Below are positions 53,455-62,416 of a stretch of DNA of 64,000 nucleotides, piece after piece. The stretch is from contig CAJTYS010000023.1 in NCBI GenBank assembly GCA_910583765.1, positions 1-64,000 on the forward strand, written 5' to 3'. This DNA comes from an uncultured Eubacteriales bacterium (lineage in GTDB: Bacteria > Bacillota > Clostridia > Peptostreptococcales > Anaerovoracaceae). The notes under the pieces are model-generated. The model worked only from the letters and a program-made list of their open reading frames with translations, made no database searches and was not told the DNA's origin. Within the stretch, counting starts at the first letter, position 1. Each line of letters opens with the position of its first letter. Made by a program: the position numbers and the translations under genes.

Positions 53455-53483
53455 TTGACTTGTCTGCCTGCACAGCGTACAAT
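53455..53483 (+). promoter_or_regulatory. Vegetative (sigma-A-type) promoter before a gene relic
   Basis: TTGACT (53455-53460), a 17-base spacer, and TACAAT (53478-53483). It points at the relic at 53520, so it is probably a leftover promoter of a deleted gene. Confidence 0.55.
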
Positions 53484-53519
53484 GCTGACAACAGAAAAAA
53501 GATACGATTTACAGGATAA

Positions 53520-53855
53520 AGAGGGAAAAAAGTTGCGATCGGCAAGACCTTGGAGATCCATGCCATCACAGCCACTAAGAACGGCAAGTACGGCAACCCG
53601 GTCAAAGTAAAAGTATCCAAGAAAAACCTGACCATAGCTAAGGGAAAGACAAAGCAGGCATCGGCAAAAGTGATCATGGCACGGGGTAAGAAACTGCGGA
53701 ATCACGTAAAGCCGATCCGCTGGATCTCATCGAATCAGAAAATCGCCTCAGTCAATAAAAAAGGCCAGATCAAAGCCAAGAAAAAAGGCAGATGCGTGAT
53801 TTTCGCAGTGGCGCAAAATGGCGTGCGCGGGAAAGTGACGGTGAGGGTGAAATAG
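53520..53855 (+). pseudogene. C-terminal relic of a secreted protein (Big-2-like domain)
   Basis: After a stop at 53517 the frame reads RGKKVAIGKTLEIHAITATK, then NGKYGNPVKVKVSKKNLTIA and, at the end, KKKGRCVIFAVAQNGVRGKV-TVRVK. This closely follows the C-termini of the metalloprotease (KSLTVYSTTKGGKYGNPAKI ... GSCTVYCVAQNG) and the subtilase. Only the end of the fn3-like and the Ig-like domain remain; no signal peptide or catalytic part is present. A third large secreted protein of this set was probably here. Confidence 0.8.
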
Positions 53856-53922
53856 CAGATTTGGTTGAATTTTCGGTAAAAAGGTGATATGATTGTGGCA
53901 TAAAACAAAAGGGGACAGACAA

Positions 53923-54333
53923 ATGGGAAACATTTATGACGGGGCATTTCGGACAATCTTGAACGATTGCCGGCAGCTAATCATCCCAGTGATCAATGAA
54001 ATTTTCGGAGAAGACTACACAGGGGGCGAAGAAATTATCGGAGCGTTTGACAAGCGAACCATTATTGAGCTTTCCAGGGATGTGATCAAAGAAATTGCGC
54101 GAAAATACGAAAATGTGCGGAAAGGTGTAGGTGAAATAATGGTTGGAGCATTGGTCGATACGGAAGCGAGAAGGATCTTAAATAAGGGGAAAGATCAAGG
54201 TGTCAATGAAACAAAAAAGCAAACTGCTCTTAGAATGCTTAAAGACGGCGAACTATCGATTGAGAAAATCGCAGAGTATTCTGGACTGAAAGTTGCGGAA
54301 GTGGAGCAGCTGGCGGATAGCCTAACAGTATAA
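53923..54333 (+). pseudogene. Rpn-like/PD-(D/E)XK family protein with large internal deletion
   Basis: 136 codons from ATG 53923. The start MGNIYDGAFRTILNDCRQLI and IPVINEIFGEDYTG is that of a family of about 300-residue proteins in Lachnospiraceae-type genomes (from memory). The end, KEIARKYENVRKGVGEIMVG and ILNKGKDQGVNETKK, is the C-terminal part of the same family. The middle, including the nuclease core, is missing, with an in-frame junction near GGEEIIGAFDKRTI. It may still be translated, but without catalytic residues. Confidence 0.65.
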
Positions 54334-54389
54334 ATAAGTTAAGCTCAGTGAGAAAACGCACAGGCCCAAGAAAAATATTCATTACACGC

Positions 54390-54417
54390 AAAACAGCTCT
54401 GTTACAGGGCTGTTTTT
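54390..54417 (+). terminator. Rho-independent terminator
   Basis: AAACAGCTCTGT pairs with ACAGGGCTGTTT, followed by a T run (54411-54418). Confidence 0.8.
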
Positions 54418-54481
54418 TCAAAGCAATAAAGTGGTAAACGAATCGTAGCGCTGAAGCGGTGTTTTTAGGAGCAATTCATTT

Positions 54482-54498
54482 TTGGCACGAATCATGCG
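54482..54498 (+). promoter_or_regulatory. Sigma-54 promoter of the enhancer-binding protein gene
   Basis: TTGGCACGAATCATGCG: GG at 54484-54485 and GC at 54496-54497 are 12 bases apart, as required for -24/-12 promoters. It lies 60 bases before the ATG, so the regulator may activate itself. Confidence 0.7.
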
Positions 54499-54556
54499 TA
54501 TATAGAAGCAAGTCACGTGAATCTAAATCTATAATTTCCAAAAGGAATCGAACAGG

Positions 54557-56080
54557 ATGGTGAGTAATATGTGTGAGAGCAAAAAGGCAGAGCTAAAACC
54601 TGATATGACAATGTTTTATAAAAAATTAAAGCAAAAGGTCCAAGAGTATCAGGAAGCGATCCAAAATGTTGGATTTGCGAAAATGGAATACGCTGCGTTA
54701 AAGTACCCGCCCCAAAATGAAGAAGAACTTTTAGAAATGGTATGCAGGATCATTGACACCAGCAAGGAACTGAATTTTATCATGGAGCAAAACCCTTCCA
54801 GCGTATACGTCGCTGACGCAGAGGGAAAGACGCTGCGAATTAATCGGAATTTTGAAGAGCTGACAGGGTTGGATCGTAAAGATTTGTTGGGCAAAGAAAC
54901 GATCGAAATTGAGAAAAACAACATCTTCGCGCCGTCTGTTTGTTCCATTGCCCTGCGTGAAGGGAGGCGGATCGTGGCGCTGCAGACCATAAAGGGCGCA
55001 CAAGGAGAAAAGGAGTACTTTACAGCAGGGGTTCCCATTTTTGATGAGAACGGAGAGCTTTTCCGCGTCATGACAAATGCCCTTTCCATCGAGGAAATGA
55101 TCAATATGACCGCATATTGGAAGCAGACCAAAGAAAAGAACCCTCTCCCCGGATTCGCAGACACGTTGATCGCAGAGAGCAGGCAAATGAAGGATATTCT
55201 TGAGCTGGTGGATTTAGTAAAAGATACGGAATCGACAATCATCATTGAAGGCGAAACCGGTGTGGGAAAAAGTATGATGGCGCGATATATTCATGACAAC
55301 AGCAATCGCCGGGATAAAAGAATGACGGAAATCAACTGTGGAGCGATTCCTGCGCAGTTGTTAGAGTCAGAGTTATTTGGATATGCGAGCGGAGCGTTTA
55401 CCGGAGCCAGCAAAAAAGGGAAAGAGGGATTGATAGAAGCCAGCGAGGGAGGAACAATCCTATTAGATGAAATCAGTGAATTGCCATTGCTGCTGCAAGT
55501 CAAGCTATTACATTTTCTGCAAAACAAACGGATTACCAGAATCGGAGACACGGAAGAAATCCCTGTGGATGTCCGAGTGATCGCAGCGACCAATAAACCC
55601 TTGGAAACGCTGGTAGAAAAGGGAGAATTCCGTTCAGATCTGTATTACCGGCTTAATGTTGTTTCAATCGTTATGCCGCCTCTTCGGGAAAGAAAAGAAG
55701 ATATCATGCCAGCAGTCTATCATTTTGTTGAAAAATACACCAAGCTGTATCAAAAACATTTACAGATTCAACAATCCTGTATTGACCATTTGCTTTCTAA
55801 ACCGTGGAAGGGCAATCTGAGAGAATTGGAGAATTATGTAGAACGCTTGGTGGTGACAGAGGGGAAGCTTTCAGAAATCAATAAAGAAGCGGAAGGCCCC
55901 GTGATCATAGAGGAAAAAGTGCCGGATGAACCACAAACCATGGACGACATGGAGCGAAAAATGATACTCGAAGCATATCACAAATATGGGAGCAGCTATA
56001 AAGTGGCCAAGGCCTTGGGAATCAGCCAGAGTACCGCTTATCGCAAAATCCGCAAATATACGAGTCCTGATTCAGAATGA
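54557..56080 (+). CDS. Sigma-54-dependent transcription activator (PAS, AAA+, Fis-type HTH)
   Basis: 507 aa. A helical N-terminus precedes a PAS domain (about 70-200; SSVYVADAEGKTLRINRNFE). The AAA+ domain has Walker A EGETGVGKS, the sigma-54-contacting loop ASGAFTGASKKG, Walker B GGTILLDEISELP and the arginine-finger region. A Fis-type helix-turn-helix ends the protein (GSSYKVAKALGISQSTAYRK). No receiver domain; the PAS probably senses a small molecule. It likely activates its own promoter (54482) and that of the peptidase-symporter operon (56293). Confidence 0.92.
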   Translation: MVSNMCESKKAELKPDMTMFYKKLKQKVQEYQEAIQNVGFAKMEYAALKYPPQNEEELLEMVCRIIDTSKELNFIMEQNPSSVYVADAEGKTLRINRNFEELTGLDRKDLLGKETIEIEKNNIFAPSVCSIALREGRRIVALQTIKGAQGEKEYFTAGVPIFDENGELFRVMTNALSIEEMINMTAYWKQTKEKNPLPGFADTLIAESRQMKDILELVDLVKDTESTIIIEGETGVGKSMMARYIHDNSNRRDKRMTEINCGAIPAQLLESELFGYASGAFTGASKKGKEGLIEASEGGTILLDEISELPLLLQVKLLHFLQNKRITRIGDTEEIPVDVRVIAATNKPLETLVEKGEFRSDLYYRLNVVSIVMPPLRERKEDIMPAVYHFVEKYTKLYQKHLQIQQSCIDHLLSKPWKGNLRELENYVERLVVTEGKLSEINKEAEGPVIIEEKVPDEPQTMDDMERKMILEAYHKYGSSYKVAKALGISQSTAYRKIRKYTSPDSE

Positions 56081-56103
56081 TTGATTTGTAAGGAAAAGCA
56101 GGA

Positions 56104-56153
56104 GAGAGACTTATCGCAAGTCATATAGACTTATTGGTAAGTCTCTCTTTTTT
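56104..56153 (+). terminator. Terminator after the activator gene, with internal palindrome
   Basis: GAGAGACTTA (56104-56113) pairs with TAAGTCTCTC (56138-56147) followed by six T. An inner AAGTCATATAGACTT palindrome adds a second stem. ATCGCAAGTCAT and ATCACAAGTCAT (about 56114 and 56155) form a direct repeat, so the region may double as an activator binding site about 150-190 bases before the sigma-54 promoter. Confidence 0.75.
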
Positions 56154-56292
56154 ATCACAAGTCATTTTGAATGAAAACAAAACATCACAAAAAGCATGAG
56201 GCATGGATTCGTAAGCTAGTCAAAAAATTTTATTCAGCAATTCCAAGGCTTTGGGCAGAATTTTTTGCATATATGAATATCTTCTGATGAAA

Positions 56293-56309
56293 TTGGCACA
56301 CACATTGCG
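56293..56309 (+). promoter_or_regulatory. Sigma-54 promoter of the peptidase-symporter operon
   Basis: TTGGCACACACATTGCG: GG at 56295-56296 and GC at 56307-56308, 12 bases apart, matching TGGCAC-N5-TTGC. It lies 60 bases before the M20 peptidase ATG. Confidence 0.85.
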
Positions 56310-56368
56310 TTTTGTTGTGGCGTAGTTATTTGATTATATTGTCGATGTTCAGAAAGGAGAAATGACAA

Positions 56369-57784
56369 ATGTCTGATTTACTGAGAGAAGTCAAGGATTT
56401 TATTATTGATTGGAATGAGAACAATCAAGAGGTGTTCCATGAAGCTGCGCACAAAATCTGGGAGCACGCTGAGCTTTCCATGCAAGAGTATAAATCCTCA
56501 GCAGTGCTTAAGGATCTGCTGCGGGACAACGGGTTTTCCGTGGAAGAAGCAGTCGCGGGAATGCCGACCGCGTTTATCGCAAGCTATGGTGAGGGCAGGC
56601 CTGTAATCGGGATCAGCGCAGAATATGACGCTCTGCCTGGCTTGTCACAGGATGGTGAGAAACTGGAAAAATGTCCGATTACGCCAGGTGCGCCGGGACA
56701 CGGATGTGGGCACAATCTATTAGGAGCCGGTGGTGTAAAAGCAGCGATCGCAGTAAAAAACGCATTGGAAAAGTTCAATTTAAAGGGAACTATTCGTGTA
56801 TTGGGAACCCCGGCAGAAGAAGTATGTTTGGGAAAACCGTTTATGGGAAAGGCAGGGTGCTTTGAAGGTTACGACGCGTTTTTAGACTGGCACCCATGGA
56901 GTTATACGAAAACTAATTATGATAGCTGCCAGGCATATTTTAGTGTCAAGTATCATTTCAAGGGAAATACTTCCCACGGCAATTCCCCATGGCATGGAAG
57001 AAGCGCGATGGACGCAGCGATGCTGCAAGGACACGCAGTAGAGATGATGCGGGAGCATATGTATCCAGGATGTCCGCCGGACGCAGCCAATACCATCAAC
57101 TACACCTTTACAACAACAGGGCCGGAAATCCCTAATGTTGTGCCGGATTACACGACTGTGTGGTATATCGGAAGATTCATCACCACAGAAGATATGCAGG
57201 AAGCCTTGGCGCGAGTGACGAAATGCGCAGAAGCTGCTGCCATGGCCACAGAAACAGAGGTAAAAACAGAATTCATCACAGCCACACACCATAAGATTCC
57301 TAACAAAACATTAGCAGAACGTTTCCGGGATAATATGCAGGAAATAGGAGTCCCGCAGTTCACAGACGAAGAACAAGACAAAGCTAAGGCGATCCAGCGT
57401 GAGATCGGAAAGCCGGAGACAGGATTACCGACAGAGCTGCTGCCATTTGAAGGCGGATACACGGTATTATGTGATACTCCGGAATACAGCTGGAACGCAC
57501 CATATGCGGCTCCATGGATCGCTATGGGCGCACAGGATTGTGGCTGGCATCACTGGGGCGTGGCAAGATGCGCGGGTGATACCATGGGGCAGAAGAGTTT
57601 GGACTGTGCGGCGAAGGTGATTTCCATGACCGCGGCAGATCTGATTTGCGATCCTGATTTAGTGCAAAGAGCACAGGATGAATGGAAAGAACGAATGGAT
57701 GGGCGTGTTTACGAGAGCCTGCTCCCAGAAGACATGGAACCGCCGATTCATTTGAATGAAGAGATTATGCAAAAATACAAGTAG
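56369..57784 (+). CDS. M20-family amidohydrolase/peptidase, AbgB-like
   Basis: 471 aa. Metal-site motifs of M20D amidohydrolases: ISAEYDALPG, GHGCGHNLLGAG, TPAEEVCLGKP, and a late His in WHHWGVARCAGDT. The length and the pattern FLDWHPWSYTKTNYDSCQAY fit the AbgB-like group (p-aminobenzoyl-glutamate hydrolase B). It probably cleaves an N-acyl amino acid or dipeptide-like amide taken up by the symporter next door. Ribosome-binding site AAAGGAG. First gene of the sigma-54 operon. Confidence 0.87.
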   Translation: MSDLLREVKDFIIDWNENNQEVFHEAAHKIWEHAELSMQEYKSSAVLKDLLRDNGFSVEEAVAGMPTAFIASYGEGRPVIGISAEYDALPGLSQDGEKLEKCPITPGAPGHGCGHNLLGAGGVKAAIAVKNALEKFNLKGTIRVLGTPAEEVCLGKPFMGKAGCFEGYDAFLDWHPWSYTKTNYDSCQAYFSVKYHFKGNTSHGNSPWHGRSAMDAAMLQGHAVEMMREHMYPGCPPDAANTINYTFTTTGPEIPNVVPDYTTVWYIGRFITTEDMQEALARVTKCAEAAAMATETEVKTEFITATHHKIPNKTLAERFRDNMQEIGVPQFTDEEQDKAKAIQREIGKPETGLPTELLPFEGGYTVLCDTPEYSWNAPYAAPWIAMGAQDCGWHHWGVARCAGDTMGQKSLDCAAKVISMTAADLICDPDLVQRAQDEWKERMDGRVYESLLPEDMEPPIHLNEEIMQKYK

Positions 57785-57793
57785 GAGGTACAT

Positions 57794-59581
57794 ATGAATA
57801 CAACAGTAATGATTGCGCTGGTTGTGCTGGTGATTCTGGTAATTGCCTTTATCGGCGCAGGAATGTGGTTCAAACGTATGGCGACAACAGCAGATGACTT
57901 CTTACTGGCTGGACGTAAAGCTCCCTTCTGGCTGCTTGCGACTGCGTATTTAGGTGGATATGTAGGCGGTGCCAGCGTTTCCGGATATGTGGGAAATGGC
58001 TATGCGTCAGGAATTTCGCAGATGTGGGCATCGCTGTTTGTTGTAACAGGATGTGCGATTTTTACCGTTCTGTTCGCAAGAAGATTAAACTACTTTGGAA
58101 GAAAAACGGATGCGGTCACGATCTCTGACTTCATCTGTACCAGATACGGCGAAGTGATGAGATTGCCCGCAAGCATCATCGCCTTGGCAAGACCGGCAAT
58201 TTTGACCGGCATGCAGTTTTTAGCGATTGCCACATCCATGACGGTGGTGTTTGGAACAAGTACAGAGTTTGGCGTGATTGTGTCATCGGTCATCATCTTG
58301 ATCTATCTGATCACAGCCGGGCAGTATTCCGCACTGATCACACAGTGGTTTCAGTCCATTTTACAGGCTGTGGGCATCATTCTGTTCGCACTGGTAGCGT
58401 TCAAGCTGGTTGGCGATCCGACCGCTGTTACAAAGGCGTTCTACACAATGCTGCCGGAAAGCTTCACAAATTTCTTTGCCTTAGACAGATCAGTGTTTAC
58501 AACTTATGCGCTGACCTTAGGACTGTTCTACTTGGCTGACCCATGGATGTACATGTGGGCATATGTCGCGGAATCTCCAAAAACAAGTTCCAATGGAATG
58601 TTAGCTGTGTTAGGCGGCTCGTACTACAATGTGCTGCCATTCCTGGCAGGCATGGTCATTCTTGTTGGCGCTGGAATGGGACTTTTTACAGTGCCGGAAG
58701 GATTATCGGGAGACAGCCTGTATGCGTGGTTTACTGTAGAGTTCTCAAACACGGCAGTTGGAGCAACGATCTTAGTTGGCTTGCTGATGACGATCATCTC
58801 TTGTGGTTCTTCATTTGCGATGAATGGCGTGACGATTATTACGAGAGATATTTATCAGAGAGTCATCAATAAAAATGCGACAGACAAGCAGTCCTTAATG
58901 GCAAGCAGAATTTCCGTCATCGTGGTGGTAGGTATTGGTATTGTCGCTGCGCTGTGGCTCCCGATCCTGGTTCCGCTGTGGGTACTGGCGCAGGCCATTG
59001 TTTTGTCTGGTTTGTTTGCCACGACCTTGAGCGCATGGTTCTGGAAACGCTCCACAACAGCAGGCGCAATGGCATCAACCATTGGCGGCGGCGCAGGCGC
59101 TTTGGCATGGGCAATGTACGCATGGGTGACTACCGGCAGCCCGGGCACTTTGATTTTCGGTCTTCATGCGGTTCATGTAGGTGTCATTGTTTCGATCCCA
59201 CTGATGATCATCGTCAGCTTGTGTACAAAACCGGATTACGAAAAGGCAGAGCTGACCAGCTGGAAAGCCTTAGGAAAAGAAATGAAGGAAACCACATTGA
59301 TTCCAGAATCAGAAAAATGCAATGGCAAAGGCTTCTTCGGCTGGCTGGGCGCTGATACAGGCAGCTGGAAAGTTTTCTGGATCGGTGTATTAGTGATTTT
59401 CATCGCACACTATGTGCTGTCGCTGGGATATGTGAACATGCCTTTAGGCATAGCAATGACCTGGGTATCCTTTGCTGTTGGCACCATTATGATTTTCATC
59501 ATGGCCATCCTCGGTGGAAAAGACATTGTCGGCATGGTCAAGGAGAGCAAAGAGGCAGAGATGAGGATGAAGAAAGGCTAG
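57794..59581 (+). CDS. Sodium:solute symporter (SSS family)
   Basis: 595 aa, about 13 membrane helices. LAGRKAPFWLLATAYLGGYV at the N-terminus and YNVLPFLAGMVILVGAGMG fit the SSS/SSF family (PanF/PutP-like), which drives uptake with sodium. AGGAGG lies before the ATG, 9 bases after the M20 stop. With that gene it forms a transport-and-cleavage pair. A short cytoplasmic region (SWKALGKEMKETTLIPESEK) precedes the last two helices. Confidence 0.9.
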   Translation: MNTTVMIALVVLVILVIAFIGAGMWFKRMATTADDFLLAGRKAPFWLLATAYLGGYVGGASVSGYVGNGYASGISQMWASLFVVTGCAIFTVLFARRLNYFGRKTDAVTISDFICTRYGEVMRLPASIIALARPAILTGMQFLAIATSMTVVFGTSTEFGVIVSSVIILIYLITAGQYSALITQWFQSILQAVGIILFALVAFKLVGDPTAVTKAFYTMLPESFTNFFALDRSVFTTYALTLGLFYLADPWMYMWAYVAESPKTSSNGMLAVLGGSYYNVLPFLAGMVILVGAGMGLFTVPEGLSGDSLYAWFTVEFSNTAVGATILVGLLMTIISCGSSFAMNGVTIITRDIYQRVINKNATDKQSLMASRISVIVVVGIGIVAALWLPILVPLWVLAQAIVLSGLFATTLSAWFWKRSTTAGAMASTIGGGAGALAWAMYAWVTTGSPGTLIFGLHAVHVGVIVSIPLMIIVSLCTKPDYEKAELTSWKALGKEMKETTLIPESEKCNGKGFFGWLGADTGSWKVFWIGVLVIFIAHYVLSLGYVNMPLGIAMTWVSFAVGTIMIFIMAILGGKDIVGMVKESKEAEMRMKKG

Positions 59582-59611
59582 AGAGCTTTGAAGCACATAT
59601 GACATATGCGG

Positions 59612-59643
59612 AAAACCCCGACAGTCGCAGCTGCCGGGGTTTT
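59612..59643. terminator. Rho-independent terminator
   Basis: AAAACCCCG (59612-59620) pairs with CGGGGTTTT (59635-59643), with an inner CAG/CTG pairing. It lies between the symporter and the convergent HtrA gene and can serve both. Confidence 0.85.
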
Positions 59644-59668
59644 GCCTTGTGATTCCTATCTACTTTAC

Positions 59669-60961
59669 TTAAGAGGAGGTTTTCTCTTCTAATTTCAGTT
59701 TTATTTCCTTGGACTGGCCATCCCGCAGGATGATATAAGTCAAGGTGTCTCCAACCTTGTGGGCAGTGACGATGGATGAAAGAGTCTCAAAGCTGTCGAT
59801 TTCTTTTCCGTCCACAGAGTAAACCAGATCTCCTGACTTGAAACCAGCTTTTTTCGCATTTGCTCCATTGACCTCCTGGATATAGACGCTGCCAGGAGTT
59901 TGATGGCCATTGCCGCCGCTACCGCCAAAGATGCCGCCAAATATATCATTGTCTGACTGCTGAGAAGACGAGGACATATCCACGTAAGCCATGCCAGTAG
60001 AAGGCTTGCCTTTCACATAGCCTCCGTCCATCAATTGAGATGCGACATTGGAGGCCGTGTTGATCGGGATAGCGAATCCCAGGCCTTCCACGCCAGAACC
60101 TGAAGATTTGGCTACTACGATGCCGATCAGCTGGCCATACTGGTTAAAGAGGCCGCCGCCGGAGTTTCCCGGATTGATCGGGGTGTCGGTCTGCAGCAAA
60201 GTCATGGTTTTCCCATCCAGACTGATGGAGCGTTCCAAAGCGCTGATGATGCCTGCGGTGACCGTTCCGCCCAGCTCGCCCAAAGGATTACCGATAGCCA
60301 CTGCCATGTCTCCCACGTTCAGCTGGTCGCTGTTTCCCAGAGTCGCCGCGGACAGGTTTTTCGCATTGATCTTCAAAACCGCCACGTCTGTGTCAGAATC
60401 CGTGCCCACCAGTTTTGCCTCGTACTCTTTCTTGTCGCTGGTGGTGACCATGATTTTCCGAGCGCCATCGATCACGTGGTTGTTGGTGATGATGTAGCCG
60501 TTTGGTTTTACGATCACGCCGCTTCCCGCGCCTTCCATGACGTACTGCTGCAGCCAGCTGTCAGCTTGGACGGATTCTGTCTTGATTTCCACCACAGAAT
60601 CTTGGGCCTTTTTAGTGATCTCCTGCACGGTCATAGAGCTTCCAGTCGCGTCTTTCAGGTCAAAGCCTGTGGTGTGGGCATTGGTGATATTGGAAATCCC
60701 CGAAGAACCGTTGTTTGACGGAAGATAGCTGCCTGCCAGCATAGCTCCGCCAAAGCCAAAAGCGCTGGAGAGAAAGACGCACAGCACGATGATGGCCGCC
60801 AGGCTGGTCCTGGTCAGGGTCACGGGCTTGCTTTTCTTTTTCTTCTTTGGCCGTCCGCGCCGCCCGGAATCGCCGCTTGGCATCAGCGGGCCATTGAGAT
60901 CGAACTGACCTGGATTCGGTCCGCTCGTATATTGATAATTGTTTTGATCAAAGTTATCCAT
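59669..60961 (-). CDS. HtrA/DegP-like membrane-anchored serine protease
   Basis: 430 aa from ATG 60961 (GGGAGG upstream; frame open to 61015). A cytoplasmic Asn/Gly/Lys-rich tail (1-50) is followed by one membrane helix (52-77). The trypsin-like domain has His162 (ITNNHVIDG), Asp192 (DTDVAVLKI) and Ser267 (INPGNSGGGL); a PDZ domain fills about 330-428. It handles misfolded proteins at the cell surface. Alone in its transcription unit. Confidence 0.93.
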   Translation of the reverse strand: MDNFDQNNYQYTSGPNPGQFDLNGPLMPSGDSGRRGRPKKKKKSKPVTLTRTSLAAIIVLCVFLSSAFGFGGAMLAGSYLPSNNGSSGISNITNAHTTGFDLKDATGSSMTVQEITKKAQDSVVEIKTESVQADSWLQQYVMEGAGSGVIVKPNGYIITNNHVIDGARKIMVTTSDKKEYEAKLVGTDSDTDVAVLKINAKNLSAATLGNSDQLNVGDMAVAIGNPLGELGGTVTAGIISALERSISLDGKTMTLLQTDTPINPGNSGGGLFNQYGQLIGIVVAKSSGSGVEGLGFAIPINTASNVASQLMDGGYVKGKPSTGMAYVDMSSSSQQSDNDIFGGIFGGSGGNGHQTPGSVYIQEVNGANAKKAGFKSGDLVYSVDGKEIDSFETLSSIVTAHKVGDTLTYIILRDGQSKEIKLKLEEKTSS

Positions 60962-61138
60962 GATGATTTTCCTCCCTTTATCCTTATTTCCTTTTGTTAA
61001 AGCTAATATACACACTAATTATGATTTTTCTGTGTTGAAAAAGTGTGAATCTAAGATAAAGTTATTAACAATTTCTTACGGCTATGACGAAAAGTTCAGA
61101 GATATGGCAGAGTTGGTCCTGACAGAGCGAAATGGAGG

Positions 61139-62185
61139 CAGGCGTATGTAGAGCTTGCGTATATGACGGGCGTGCTGCCCATTGCCAAGTATTCCAGCGG
61201 TTCGGAGATCAATATGTTCAAGGAATACGACATGGCGACCAAAGAGAAATTCAGCGAATACTTTGGGTTTTCAGATGTGGAAGTCGATGCGCTGTTCGAT
61301 ATTTATCAGCAGACCACTAGGAACCCTAAGATTTCAAGACATGATCTGCGTGCCTGGTACGATGGTTACGAGGTTGCGTCAGGAGAGCGATTGTATAATC
61401 CAAGATCTATCGTATGCGCGTTGACAGACAATCAGCTGCGAAATTATTGGACGAATTCCGGGCCATATGATGAAATCTTTTACTATATTAAAAATAATGT
61501 GGAAGATCTCAGAGATGATGTGGCGCTGATGGTATCGGGAGAGCAGGTAGAATCTCAAATTCGGGAATATGCTGCCACAGCCGATGTATTAGGCACAAGA
61601 GAGCAGATTCTTTCGGCAATGGTTGTGTATGGCCTGCTGACTTATCATAGTGCTGCGGGCAAGGTGTCAATTCCAAATCGGGAGCTGATGGATAAATTTA
61701 ATGAGCTGCTGTTATCAAATGAAAGCTTGGGATATGTCCATAATTTGGCCAAGGAATCTGAGCGCATGCTGCGGGCAACTCTGGCAGGGGATACGAAAAC
61801 CATGTCGGAAATTTTAAAGCTTGCGCATGATACGGAATCACCGATTTTTTCCTATAATAGTGAAATAGAGTTATCAGCTGTGGTCAATTTAACATATCTT
61901 GCCGCCCGGGACAGGTATCGCGTGGAGCGGGAGGATAAAGCGGGCCAAGGGTACGTGGACTTCATTTTTTATCCAGAACGCAGAGGTGCGGACGCGTTGA
62001 TTTTGGAGTTAAAGGTTAACGGCACACCGGAAAAGGCCATCCAGCAGATCAAGGATAAGCACTATGCGCTGCGGCTTCAAGGAAAAGTCGGCGAAAAGGC
62101 AAAATACACGGGCCGGATCCTGGCAGTAGGAATCAGCTATGACCGGAAGACAAAGGAGCATCGCTGCCAGGTGGAAGTGCTGTGA
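61139..62185 (+). pseudogene. AAA/PD-(D/E)XK family protein lacking its N-terminal ATPase part
   Basis: The frame begins within the protein: QAYVELAYMTGVLPIAKYSS, then FSEYFGFSDVEVDALFDIYQ and DLRAWYDGYEV. The nuclease core at the end is intact: GQGYVDFIFYPERRGADALI LELKV. The N-terminal about 200 residues with the YVDKT signature and P-loop are absent. A start at ATG 61163 would give 340 aa but has no ribosome-binding site. Same broad family as 4604 and 50639, from a different subgroup. Confidence 0.85.
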
Positions 62186-62213
62186 AAGTGGGCGGCTGGG
62201 ATGGTTGGCGGGT

Positions 62214-62273
62214 ATCAATTATGATGCGAAAAAGGGGCATGAATGCGTGATTGAAAGGTATGCGAAAGGGTAG
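62214..62273 (+). pseudogene. Possible C-terminal relic of another AAA/PD-(D/E)XK gene
   Basis: The frame reads INYDAKKGHECVIERYAKG and stop, resembling the end of the gene just upstream (GISYDRKTKEHRCQVEVL). It suggests a tandem paralogue of which only about 19 codons remain. The rest of 62186-62416 shows nothing I can assign. Confidence 0.45.
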
Positions 62274-62416
62274 AAGCAGGCTCCAGAAAAAGAGTGGATT
62301 CATTGAGGAGACGATATAGGCGGCTGAAAAATATGACTTCAGCAACCAGTCCGCAGGAGATTACATGAGATCGCACTGCGACGCAAATCGCCTCCTACTC
62401 AAGATATGAATCATGA

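Noticed and set aside
53500..53560. Minus-strand AAATCGTATCT resembling the ECF -10 region
   Set aside because: No TTGAAC at the required distance.
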